Shown here one piece after another: positions 1 through 5,884 of a stretch of DNA of 6,647 nucleotides (its first letter is position 1; every line of letters starts with the position of its first letter). The stretch is from Pseudomonadota bacterium (GTDB taxonomy: Bacteria > Myxococcota_A > Bradymonadia > UBA4248). The DNA is taken from NCBI GenBank assembly GCA_009786045.1, contig WQTY01000033.1, positions 4,444 to 11,090 on the forward strand, in the 5' to 3' direction. The notes under the pieces were generated by a model. It was not told the origin of the DNA, made no database searches, and saw nothing but the letters and a program-made list of their open reading frames with translations. The translations under genes were made by a program, and so were the position numbers.

Positions 1-1
1 C

Positions 2-400
2 TGCATCCACGTCGAGGACGCCCTGCCAAATGTCCACGCAGACTATACGCTCCTGTGGCAGGCAATCCACGAACTGCTTCTCAATGCCATCCGCGCCATC
101 GAAGCCACGCCGGAAACCACCGACCACGCCATCACACTGCGCGCCTTTGCTCACCCAAATCTCGTCATTCTCGATATCCTCGACACCGGCTGCGGCATCG
201 CCCCCAATGTCTTTCCCCACGTCATGGAGCCATTTTTCAGCACATGGCCCCCCAAAAAAGGCCTCGGACTGACGCGCACAGCCATGATCATCATGCGCCT
301 GGGCGGCGAGCTGCGCCTCTGCCCAAACAAACCCAACGGCACACTGGTCAGAATCACCTTCCGCGACGAAGAACATACCGCTCAGGAAGAAATCTTCTAG
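2..400 (+). CDS. Sensor histidine kinase, C-terminal fragment (HATPase_c domain), 5' end outside window
   Basis: The open frame enters from the left edge and ends at TAG 398-400, leaving 132 residues. They make up the catalytic ATP-binding half of a two-component sensor kinase (GHKL fold), which would phosphorylate a His in the missing upstream part and pass the phosphate to a response regulator. Visible motifs, in fragment numbering, are an N-box HELLLNAIRAI (23-33, Asn28 binding Mg-ATP), G1 box DTGCGI (61-66), F-box EPFFSTW (76-82) and G2 box KKGLGL (85-90). The spacing resembles NtrB/HWE-like kinases with a short ATP lid (EPFF to GLGL is only about 10 residues). The domain ends normally, followed by a short acidic tail, with no fused receiver domain. 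No partner response regulator is seen downstream. The assignment is firm at domain level; the sensed signal is unknown. Confidence 0.93.
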   Translation, partial: CIHVEDALPNVHADYTLLWQAIHELLLNAIRAIEATPETTDHAITLRAFAHPNLVILDILDTGCGIAPNVFPHVMEPFFSTWPPKKGLGLTRTAMIIMRLGGELRLCPNKPNGTLVRITFRDEEHTAQEEIF

Positions 401-401
401 T

Positions 402-531
402 GGGGGCAACGCCCCCTGCGCCGCTATCGGCCACAATCCCCCGTCGCCTGCGGCGCCACCCCCTTTGTGAAAGGGGGCGTGGCCGATACGCGGCTACCCC
501 CTTTGCGGGGCCTCAATCGCCGGCCCCGCAA
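402..531. repeat. Hairpin-rich intergenic element downstream of the kinase
   Basis: Starting one base after the kinase stop there are several perfect inverted repeats. They are GGGGGC/GCCCCC (402-407/411-416, 3-nt loop); TATCGGCCAC/GTGGCCGATA (425-434/479-488); inside that pair CGCC/GGCG (445-448/452-455) and CCCCCTTT/AAAGGGGG (459-466/470-477); and TTGCGGGGCC/GGCCCCGCAA (503-512/522-531). The nested arms could fold as a three-way junction. No T-tract follows any stem, so this is not a textbook intrinsic terminator, though the first hairpin may still help end kinase transcription. A simpler relative of the first and fourth stems follows the TonB receptor near 5244-5298. Confidence 0.7.
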
Positions 532-560
532 CGCCCCGCTGGTGCGACTGCCCTGTGGGT

Positions 561-600
561 GGGATGTGCACACTCTGTAAGGGCGTAGCGCGCTACGCCA
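561..600 (+). repeat. Dispersed palindromic repeat, copy 1
   Basis: GGGATGTGCACACTCTGTA (561-579) is followed by the perfect 18-base palindrome GGCGTAGCGCGCTACGCC (582-599). The reverse complement of 2570-2614 matches this block at about 38 of 45 positions, with the palindrome again perfect. The region 401-782 holds no gene that I can support; the rest of it is covered by the neighbouring repeat and promoter entries. Confidence 0.8.
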
Positions 601-653
601 CTGCGGGATTGGGTTTTATCTGCGATGCCCTCTCAAGTAGGAAATATTGCCTC

Positions 654-698
654 TTGTGACAATTTTCTCGTCACAACATGCCCTTATTCTGACATAAT
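654..698 (+). promoter_or_regulatory. Possible promoter with an overlapping dyad, upstream of the SPFH-like gene
   Basis: TTGTGAC (654-660) and GTCACAA (670-676) form a perfect 7-base inverted repeat around a 9-base spacer. A possible -10 CATAAT (693-698) sits 17 bases after a weak -35 GTCACA (670-675) that overlaps the right arm. If the promoter is real, a regulator bound at the dyad would cover the -35. There is no T-tract, so a terminator is less likely. The evidence is pattern only. Confidence 0.35.
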
Positions 699-782
699 TT
701 ACGAGGGGGATACTGAATTGGCCTGCACGTGGACTTCGCCGTCCCCTTACCAATCACTCCCTTATGTGAAGAGGCATTCGAC

Positions 783-1427
783 ATGAGTCTGATAATGGTG
801 TTGGCGCATAATCGCGCTGCTGATATGGCACTTGGCCACTTATTCCTCTTTCTCATTCTTCTGCCCCCCACTGCTTTGCTTGGTAGTTTCGTCTATTCAA
901 CATTAAGCAAACGCCGTGCAGAGCTTCGTGTTCCGGAGGCATTGCTGTTTGATGCTGAGCTAAAACCAGTGACCACCAGTGATAATGTGACTGTTCTGGT
1001 CGATGTGCTTGTCACTGCTGAGATATTCGATCCCAGAACATACGCAGCCCATTGCAGGCATAACATTGATGAAGGCGTGATCAGCACGTGTCAGACAACA
1101 GAGTCGCAGTTGGAAAACTTTTTTCGTTCCCTTGACCTTGAAAGCTGTTTGACTGAACAGGATGAGCTCAGCAGAAGCATAATAAACGACCTGAATAAAG
1201 TTATGTCCAAACAGGGCACCACAGTAACGCAAGTACAGCTCAAAAGCATCAGACAAGGCCAGGATGATCACAGTGCAGTCGTTCGCCGAGGCTGCGAAGT
1301 GACGGCAAGGGAAAGGTTGTTGCCAGTAACGAACATGCCCGCCCTTGCCGTCATCTTTTTCATGCTTTTCCTGATTTCCACACTCTATTTCGGCCTTCTC
1401 TTCCTGGGATATAAGCTCAAGCCGTAA
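783..1427 (+). CDS. Small membrane protein with SPFH/Band 7-like domain and two transmembrane helices
   Basis: The ATG at 783 gives 214 residues and has an SD-like GAAGAGG at 768-774, 8 bases upstream. An in-frame GTG at 729 would add 18 residues but has a poorly placed ribosome site. Residues about 17-40 form a first hydrophobic helix and 187-210 a second, leaving a short KLKP tail. The middle (about 58-156) follows the stomatin/SPFH pattern: PVTTSDNVTVLVDV, then a QTT...L..FFRSLDLESCLTEQDEL stretch, then TVTQVQLKSI. In stomatins the matching elements are a TKDxVxVxVDxV strand pair, QTTLRNxxG, a LSxRDEI helix and VxxVEIKDI. SPFH proteins scaffold membrane microdomains and often regulate proteases or channels. 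Typical members have one N-terminal anchor and a long C-terminal coiled coil; here the coiled coil is missing and a second membrane helix replaces it. Family membership is inferred from this pattern. Partners are unknown. Confidence 0.7.
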   Translation: MSLIMVLAHNRAADMALGHLFLFLILLPPTALLGSFVYSTLSKRRAELRVPEALLFDAELKPVTTSDNVTVLVDVLVTAEIFDPRTYAAHCRHNIDEGVISTCQTTESQLENFFRSLDLESCLTEQDELSRSIINDLNKVMSKQGTTVTQVQLKSIRQGQDDHSAVVRRGCEVTARERLLPVTNMPALAVIFFMLFLISTLYFGLLFLGYKLKP

Positions 1428-1466
1428 ACGATTGCGTCAACAGAGATGGTGCTCTCCGCATCCGCG

Positions 1467-1537
1467 ATGAATAATTGCGCGCATCCTCGCTTGATTGCTT
1501 GTCCTTGGCGTGATCCCCGCACTCACAATGAATAATT
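1467..1537. repeat. Short direct repeat ATGAATAATT in the 1428-1643 intergenic region
   Basis: ATGAATAATT occurs at 1467-1476 and again at 1528-1537, 61 bases apart. Each copy is followed by a GC-rich GCGC- or CGCAC-type stretch. The region between the SPFH-like gene and the lipoprotein shows no clear terminator or canonical promoter. The repeat could be paired binding sites or the remnant of a short duplication. Confidence 0.4.
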
Positions 1538-1643
1538 CGCACGCCATCGCGTTTTGGGGCGGTATTGCGCCGTGCGCGCACCTTATCTCACCGATGCACG
1601 TACACATCGTTGCAGCATCATCGTCTCTTCAATCGGAGTTTTT

Positions 1644-2504
1644 ATGCAAATAGGTTTCCGTCGTCTTTTCCTCGCCCTGACTACCCTTGCCTTTGCCGCT
1701 TCCTTCGCAGGCTGCAACGAGGATGAGTCTGAACCTATCAACAACGATCCAAAAGGCAACGAAGGGAAACCGGGCTATGCTGAGGGGTGCAGGCATGTCG
1801 ATTTCAAAGATAAAAAATGGAATCTCACCGATAAGACAGAGATCATCAATTACCTTGTCAATGGCTGCGCCATTGGCGAGTATTATCGTGATGATGCGTT
1901 CATGAAGAACTCCAGGCAGGAGATAGGTGATGCGTGTTTCTGCTATGGTCAAAATTGCAGCATGTCGGGCTATGAACGACCCGAGCAGCCGAGGGTCATT
2001 GGCTGCGACAACGTGCCGGAAGCGCTCAACGGCGCATTTCGCAGCTGTTTCCGTTCGTCCGACCAACGCGAAAACAACATATATCCTGCCATCTATTTCC
2101 CCAATGGTCTGTGCACGCTCGTGATGACCAAGTGTACGGGCGCCGAATACATCTGCGGCATGGCAGAGTTTGGCGACTATAGCAAAGTCGACAGCTTTAC
2201 ATCCTGCCCCGGCGGAAACGTGCTTGCCAGCTTCAATATGAACATCGCTGTGGCGATCTCCGCCACTAATCCGCACACGGCAACGCTCGACGTGCGCATC
2301 TGCCTTCCCGCCTGCGAAGCAGACAGCGACTGCCGGGCACATGGCGAATTTGATGCCACTATCGGCGCCCAAAGTCAGATCAAGTGCATCCAGGCAGAGA
2401 ACGCAGACAAATCAAAATCGGCTGGTGTATGCATCGATCAGCGCATCGTGACTGACAGCAGCATCGGTGTCGTCCTCATCCACGATGGCAAGGATGAAGT
2501 GTAA
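1644..2504 (+). CDS. Cys-rich secreted lipoprotein, function unknown
   Basis: The ATG at 1644 is chosen because it begins a clean signal peptide and follows CGGAG (1634-1638) by 5 bases; the frame is open further upstream, but that extension hides the signal. The product has 286 residues. It starts with positive MQIGFRR, then a hydrophobic core, then lipobox FAGC with acylated Cys24, so export and lipid anchoring are expected. A polar linker rich in Glu, Asn and Gly (25-47) follows. The rest contains 16 further Cys (49, 75, 98, 100, 105, 121, 135, 157, 164, 171, 188, 220, 224, 230, 248, 263), an even number that suits up to eight disulfides. The tail has C-x3-C-x5-C (220-230) followed by more spaced Cys and GVC, resembling short Cys-rich modules frequent in Myxococcota-type surface proteins. 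I do not recognise the main domain and assign no activity. It appears to be transcribed alone. Confidence 0.85.
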   Translation: MQIGFRRLFLALTTLAFAASFAGCNEDESEPINNDPKGNEGKPGYAEGCRHVDFKDKKWNLTDKTEIINYLVNGCAIGEYYRDDAFMKNSRQEIGDACFCYGQNCSMSGYERPEQPRVIGCDNVPEALNGAFRSCFRSSDQRENNIYPAIYFPNGLCTLVMTKCTGAEYICGMAEFGDYSKVDSFTSCPGGNVLASFNMNIAVAISATNPHTATLDVRICLPACEADSDCRAHGEFDATIGAQSQIKCIQAENADKSKSAGVCIDQRIVTDSSIGVVLIHDGKDEV

Positions 2505-2522
2505 ATAAATAGATTTATGCCA

Positions 2523-2544
2523 GGGCAGACCCGCTTGTCTGCCC
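2523..2544 (+). terminator. Hairpin after the Cys-rich lipoprotein, possible terminator
   Basis: GGGCAGAC (2523-2530) and GTCTGCCC (2537-2544) form a perfect 8-base stem with a 6-base loop, 18 bases after the stop codon. The sequence after it is CCTTGAAC and then an A-run, not a T-run, so a classical U-tail is missing. Position and stem quality favour a terminator or 3'-end stabiliser. Confidence 0.5.
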
Positions 2545-2569
2545 CCTTGAACAAAAAAATCGTCAACGC

Positions 2570-2614
2570 AGAGGCGTAGCATGCTACGCCCCTGCAGACT
2601 GTGTACATCCCATC
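2570..2614 (-). repeat. Dispersed palindromic repeat, copy 2 (inverted)
   Basis: GGCGTAGCATGCTACGCC (2573-2590) is a perfect 18-base palindrome. It extends to 28 bases (2568-2595) with a single mismatched pair, through GCAG/CTGC. The flank GACTGTGTACATCCC (2597-2611) is the reverse complement of the GGGATGTGCACACTCTG part of copy 1, so the whole unit is inverted relative to copy 1. The central two base pairs differ between copies (GCGC against ATGC context) while symmetry is kept. Confidence 0.8.
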
Positions 2615-2630
2615 CCAAGTCATACGAAGC

Positions 2631-2648
2631 ATTGCAGGAGGCTGCAAT
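2631..2648. repeat. Short inverted repeat ATTGCAG/CTGCAAT
   Basis: ATTGCAG (2631-2637) and CTGCAAT (2642-2648) are perfect 7-base arms around GAGG. The dyad ends 15 bases before the -35 of the metalloregulator promoter. No T-run follows. It could be an upstream regulator site or a hairpin that insulates the operon. Confidence 0.45.
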
Positions 2649-2662
2649 TCTCCCAAAGGCAC

Positions 2663-2691
2663 TTGACACTGCGGCGATATCGATTTAAACA
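2663..2691 (+). promoter_or_regulatory. Promoter of the Fur-family regulator/TonB receptor operon
   Basis: A consensus -35 TTGACA (2663-2668) is followed by an AT-rich TTTAAA/TAAACA at about 2684-2691 in -10 position, with 16-17 bases between. The operator palindrome begins at 2691, so it would overlap the -10 edge and the transcription start. That is the arrangement expected for repression by blocking RNA polymerase. Confidence 0.6.
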
Positions 2692-2707
2692 TGCAACTGA
2701 GTTGCAT
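2691..2707. promoter_or_regulatory. Operator-like palindrome, probable Fur-family box
   Basis: ATGCAACTGAGTTGCAT is a perfect dyad with 8-base arms around a central G. It ends 12 bases before the GTG start of the Fur-family gene and lies directly downstream of the promoter. The 13-base core GCAACTGAGTTGC recurs exactly at 5910-5922 and with one change at 5931-5943. Auto-repression is the usual arrangement for such regulators; binding by this particular protein is inferred. Confidence 0.75.
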
Positions 2708-2719
2708 ATTGGAGGTTCT

Positions 2720-3214
2720 GTGTCTCAGCCGAAAATTCAGACAGACAGTTGCTGTGCCCGAAAAAGGCTCCGCCGTGCCTGCGTTCGCGTCACAGATCAC
2801 CGCGTTTGCGTGCTGGAAGCTTTGTCGTCGGAGGCTCGCCCGCTGTCACACCATGAGCTTCTGGCGCGCGTGTCGTCCCATCGCATCGATCGCGTGACGC
2901 TGTATCGGGTACTTGGCGTGCTTGCTGAGGCATCGCTCATTCACCAGGTTCAGGGGACAGATGGCGTCTGGCGTTTTTGCGACCATGGCAAATCGTTATC
3001 CGGGTGTCCTGGAGGGCACCCGCACTTTATGTGCGAACGATGCAGTACCATGTGGTGCCTGGAGGGCGATCGCATGCCGCGCATTGAGGTTCCCGAAGGC
3101 TTTGTGGTCAGCCACAAACAAATGTTGGTCTTGGGAATTTGCCCCGATTGCCATGACAGTAAAAATGAACCTGTCGATGGGGATGGCATGCCTGAGGCAC
3201 ACCGTTTATCATGA
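2720..3214 (+). CDS. Fur-family metal-responsive transcriptional regulator
   Basis: The GTG at 2720 is chosen because GGAGG (2711-2715) precedes it; extending upstream would run through the operator and promoter. The 164 residues follow the Fur superfamily plan. An N-terminal winged helix-turn-helix starts with VTDHRVCVLEAL (24-35), and the recognition helix is in DRVTLYRVLGVLAEASLI (57-74). A metal-binding dimerisation half contains HPH (100-102), C-x2-C CERC (105-108), Cys113, His132 and a second C-x2-C CPDC (141-144). The two C-x2-C pairs suit the structural Zn site of Fur/Zur proteins. HPHF-x-C-x2-C with a following Cys recalls Zur-like members, but iron sensing cannot be excluded, so no symbol is given. 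An unusual N-terminal extension has Cys10, Cys11 and many basic residues. It is the first gene of an operon with the TonB receptor, overlapping it by ATGA, and is probably auto-regulated. Confidence 0.93.
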   Translation: MSQPKIQTDSCCARKRLRRACVRVTDHRVCVLEALSSEARPLSHHELLARVSSHRIDRVTLYRVLGVLAEASLIHQVQGTDGVWRFCDHGKSLSGCPGGHPHFMCERCSTMWCLEGDRMPRIEVPEGFVVSHKQMLVLGICPDCHDSKNEPVDGDGMPEAHRLS

Positions 3215-5226
3215 AACCATCACGCGTGTTTCTGTGCGCCGCCCTGGCGAGTGCAGGCCTCATCATGCCTGGGCAGGCCTTTGGTGATACATCATCTGCC
3301 GGAACCGTGCTCATCCTTGACGATGAAGACACTGCTTCAGCAAAAGTTCTGGAGCTCGACATCGTCGAAGTTCATGCCAAAGGCATTGCCGCACAACCGT
3401 CGTCCAAACCGCTGTTTGCACAGACTTTTGGCCGTCCACAAGCGCTCTCGATCAACGATTTGCTTGAGAGCACACCCAATGTCTACGGCGACGTTTCAAG
3501 CAAGGGCACGCGCCAGGTTATCGTGCGCGGCTTTGAGATGCGCCAGCTCAGCGTGCGCTTTGCGGGCATACCGCTGGACACGGGCTACGACGGCATGACG
3601 GGACTGGATGCCATCCCTGCAAACTGGATTGGCGCCGGCCAGATTCGCTTTGCCGATGCCGGACCGACAGATGCCACAGGTATGGGCGGCGGTATTGAAT
3701 TTACCCCAATTGCCCCCTCTCTTCTGGAGGCCGCCCTCGAAATCAATCTTACCGGTGCAGTGGGTGCGTTGATGCATGGCATGCAACACGGCCCCTGGTC
3801 GTGGGTGGCCACGGCTGGCGGAAACTACTCCGAGGGTTTTAGACTTTCACGCAGCTTTACCCCCACAGCTCAGGAAGATGGCGGCTTGCGCGATGCCAGC
3901 GACAAACGGGGCGTCAACGCCTTTGGCAGTCTTTCGCGAAAGCTTGGCAACTGGGGAGAATGGAAGTTTTTAGCCGGACACACCCAGGCACCGCGCGGCG
4001 TTCCCACGGGCATTGATACAGAAAACTACCGCTACTGGCGTTTTACAAAATGGCACATCACGCTTGTGAGCACAGAGCTCAGCTTTGCTTCGCGCTGCCT
4101 CTTTGGTCAGGCACAAGTCTGGTTCGTCAACCAGGGCAACACGCTCAGAGCCTTCGACAATGCCGATCGGTCGACTCAAACGCTGCCCGCAGCCTCGACC
4201 TCCGTCTGGCGTGATGACGACTACGGTTTCCAGATCGACCTCTCAACCATGACCTGGGATTTGGGTGCCGCCGGATTCCTCGACGCCCAATTGCGCACCG
4301 AAATGCGTTATCAACAACACGAAGCCGTTACGGATACTTTCCACCCTGTGACAAACACGGTTGCGGATTCCAGCCGCCTTATGTTCGACATCCGCCCCGG
4401 GGTAACGTGGCAGCTTCGTCACAATCTTCGCCTCTTTGCATCTGGCCATGCCACCGGCAACGTTGAACTCGGCAGCCACAATAATGCCAAAACGACGGAA
4501 TTCCGCATGCAGAGCCTGTATAATGGCGGCTTCAGCTTCGGAACAGACTACGCCTTCTCCCCCAAACTCGGTTTTGGCCTGCGCGTTGCCAGACGGCTTC
4601 GAATGCCCACCCTTAAGGAGCAGTTCGACAGACTCCCAAATAGCGCCTCGGTCCAAATCCCCCTCAACGCCGAAGTGTCGTGGAACGTTTCTGGCGAGAT
4701 ACGCTGGCGCCCCTTCTCGAAAATGAGCCTGTCCGTCACCGGTTACAATCACGAAGTGCGCGACATCATTGCCATCAGAACCATCGACGGCATCAGGCAG
4801 GCCTACAACATCGCCGAAGCCCGTCTCGCAGGCCTTGATACCACCCTTCTGCTTGGCTCCTGGTACGGCCTCTCACTCGAAACAGCCTATGGCTACCTGT
4901 ACGCCTACGATTTGTCCGCCGATCATGTCCTGAACGATCGCCCTGCACACAACCTGCGCGCCATTCTGAGCTACAGCCCCCTGCCCTCGCTCACACTCAG
5001 CCTCACAGGGCAATACGAATCCAAACGGCGCACCGAAGTCCAGAGACTTTCGAACCCTGTCTGGCTGGGTGCCATCTTCCTCCTGGATGCCGAAGTCGCC
5101 TGGCAGCACGAATCATTCTCCGCCTACATACGGGCATCCAACCTGCTGGACTACAACTACGCCAGAACCTTCGGTTATCCCGAACCCGGCTTCAACCTGA
5201 CCGTGGGCGCGAGAATCCATCTTTAA
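3211..5226 (+). CDS. TonB-dependent outer-membrane receptor
   Basis: The 671-residue protein starts inside the regulator's stop (ATGA, 3211-3214), implying translational coupling. The signal peptide is MKPSRVF plus a hydrophobic core, with likely cleavage after AFG (about residue 25). A TonB-box-like stretch LELDIVEVHAKG (47-58) precedes the plug (about 68-170), which contains ALSINDLLESTPNV, TRQVIVRGF and a glycine-rich GMGGGIEF end. The remainder (about 175-671) is a beta-barrel rich in alternating aromatic strands and ends in a NLLDYNYARTFGYPEPG-type last hairpin. Length and order are normal for receptors of metal chelates, siderophores, haem or cobalamin. The final residues are GARIHL, so the usual terminal aromatic is replaced by Leu. 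I see no long His-rich loop of the ZnuD type. Linkage to a Fur-family regulator implies metal uptake repressed when the metal is plentiful; the ligand is unknown. Confidence 0.95.
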   Translation: MKPSRVFLCAALASAGLIMPGQAFGDTSSAGTVLILDDEDTASAKVLELDIVEVHAKGIAAQPSSKPLFAQTFGRPQALSINDLLESTPNVYGDVSSKGTRQVIVRGFEMRQLSVRFAGIPLDTGYDGMTGLDAIPANWIGAGQIRFADAGPTDATGMGGGIEFTPIAPSLLEAALEINLTGAVGALMHGMQHGPWSWVATAGGNYSEGFRLSRSFTPTAQEDGGLRDASDKRGVNAFGSLSRKLGNWGEWKFLAGHTQAPRGVPTGIDTENYRYWRFTKWHITLVSTELSFASRCLFGQAQVWFVNQGNTLRAFDNADRSTQTLPAASTSVWRDDDYGFQIDLSTMTWDLGAAGFLDAQLRTEMRYQQHEAVTDTFHPVTNTVADSSRLMFDIRPGVTWQLRHNLRLFASGHATGNVELGSHNNAKTTEFRMQSLYNGGFSFGTDYAFSPKLGFGLRVARRLRMPTLKEQFDRLPNSASVQIPLNAEVSWNVSGEIRWRPFSKMSLSVTGYNHEVRDIIAIRTIDGIRQAYNIAEARLAGLDTTLLLGSWYGLSLETAYGYLYAYDLSADHVLNDRPAHNLRAILSYSPLPSLTLSLTGQYESKRRTEVQRLSNPVWLGAIFLLDAEVAWQHESFSAYIRASNLLDYNYARTFGYPEPGFNLTVGARIHL

Positions 5227-5243
5227 CGCACTTTCTTTTTTTC

Positions 5244-5266
5244 GTGGGGGAGCATTGCTCCCCCAC
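5244..5266. terminator. Strong hairpin between convergent genes, possible terminator
   Basis: GTGGGGGAGC (5244-5253) and GCTCCCCCAC (5257-5266) give a perfect 10-base stem with a 3-base loop, 17 bases after the receptor stop. The T-rich tract (5231-5242) lies before, not after, the stem, so U-tail termination on the plus strand is not supported. The layout resembles the first hairpin after the kinase gene (402-416). Confidence 0.5.
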
Positions 5267-5280
5267 ACCCCCTGCAATTG

Positions 5281-5330
5281 CCCCCCTTTCAAGGGGGGGG
5301 CTGAAAGCCGGGGGGATGTGCGCATTGCTT
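5281..5330. repeat. Second hairpin and partial dispersed repeat, copy 3
   Basis: CCCCCCTT (5281-5288) and AAGGGGGG (5291-5298) can form a stem, followed by a small GGCT/AGCC stem (5299-5302/5306-5309). GGGATGTGCGCATTG (5313-5327) then matches the GGGATGTGCACA block of repeat copy 1. The 18-base palindrome itself is absent here. Read on the minus strand, the C/G stem could end transcription of the facing lipoprotein gene. Confidence 0.5.
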
Positions 5331-5342
5331 GTGGGATATGAA

Positions 5343-5837
5343 TTAATTCGTCAAAAGCAGAACTTTCTTGAGTGAAGTGACGGAATAGCAGCCCACGGAC
5401 AGGTTATCGGGTGCGCCGTCGTCATAAATGAGGTTCGCCGAGTCGAGACTGAAATAGCTGAGTTTTGTGTACAGACACGATACCGGGGGACATCGGTCGC
5501 CCCTTGATGACGGCCTGAAACCATCACTCCCCGATTCATAATCGCAAAGATGCTTTTCAAGGTAGGCATCAAGTTTAGATTCGGTGTCGAGATCTGGCAT
5601 GGCTGCCTGAATGATGCGCGAAACCGGCAGCACGCTCGTTTCTTTCCCTCCGATTTGTACCGTCAGAATATCTGCCTCAAGTGCCCGCACATCAATTGTA
5701 TTCTGCAGAGATTCATCCAAATAGACGCCAATGCTATAAATTTCATCTTGAGGCAGGCGCTCTTCCCGAAGATCCTGAGAGCTGTCACAGGCCGTCAGAC
5801 AGCACAAAATCAATGCGCTTTTCAAAAGTTTTTTCAT
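5343..5837 (-). CDS. Small lipoprotein, probable member of the metal regulon, function unknown
   Basis: The start at 5837 gives MKKLLKSALI, a hydrophobic stretch and lipobox LTAC with acylated Cys17. A GAGG ribosome site lies 6 bases before the ATG; an in-frame ATG 11 codons upstream would bury the signal peptide. The product has 164 residues. The mature part has four Cys (98, 116, 121, 150). It has a beta-like start (ADILTVQIGGKETSVLPVSR, 55-74), then AAMPDLD, then ESGSDGFRPSSRGDRCPP (101-118) and GCYSV (149-153) near the end. The G-K-x-x-S-V-L followed by SDGF faintly recalls small sulfite-oxidase-like domains, but I see no cofactor ligand set and do not claim that family. It faces the receptor gene tail to tail. 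A box identical to the regulator's operator core overlaps its probable -35, so it may be an accessory lipoprotein for the receptor. That role is inference. Confidence 0.85.
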   Translation of the reverse strand: MKKLLKSALILCCLTACDSSQDLREERLPQDEIYSIGVYLDESLQNTIDVRALEADILTVQIGGKETSVLPVSRIIQAAMPDLDTESKLDAYLEKHLCDYESGSDGFRPSSRGDRCPPVSCLYTKLSYFSLDSANLIYDDGAPDNLSVGCYSVTSLKKVLLLTN

Positions 5838-5884
5838 ACCAAACCTCATTTCCAATTCTGCCACGAACAATCATCGGCGGTAAT

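Noticed and set aside
16..20. Lipobox at LFLC in the Cys-periodic protein (protein residues 16-20)
   Set aside because: The residue before Cys19 is Leu, not Gly, Ala or Ser. A standard cleavage site QAAA|E follows shortly after, so a type I signal is more likely.
55..588. Plus-strand open frame of 177 codons over the kinase end and hairpin region
   Set aside because: It overlaps the kinase frame, which carries clear N, G1, F and G2 motifs. The alternative product is low-complexity, rich in Arg, Pro and His.
402..599. CRISPR array or tRNA in the structured intergenic region
   Set aside because: The repeats are inverted, not regularly spaced direct repeats with spacers. No cloverleaf with anticodon and T-arm signature was found.
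729..782. GTG start for the SPFH-like gene
   Set aside because: The nearest purine-rich stretch is about 18 bases away, whereas the ATG at 783 has GAAGAGG at 8 bases. It is not fully excluded.
1554..1643. Upstream extension of the lipoprotein from a TTG codon
   Set aside because: It would place 30 polar residues before the signal peptide, and no ribosome site is seen before the TTG. The ATG at 1644 fits far better.
1629..2372. Long minus-strand open frame of 247 codons across the Cys-rich lipoprotein gene
   Set aside because: It lies antisense to a gene with a good ribosome site, signal peptide and lipobox. Its translation shows no signal peptide or domain I recognise. It is probably a codon-bias shadow.
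4243..4752. Minus-strand open frame of 169 codons inside the TonB receptor
   Set aside because: The receptor frame is continuous with normal barrel sequence throughout. The antisense product has no recognisable features.
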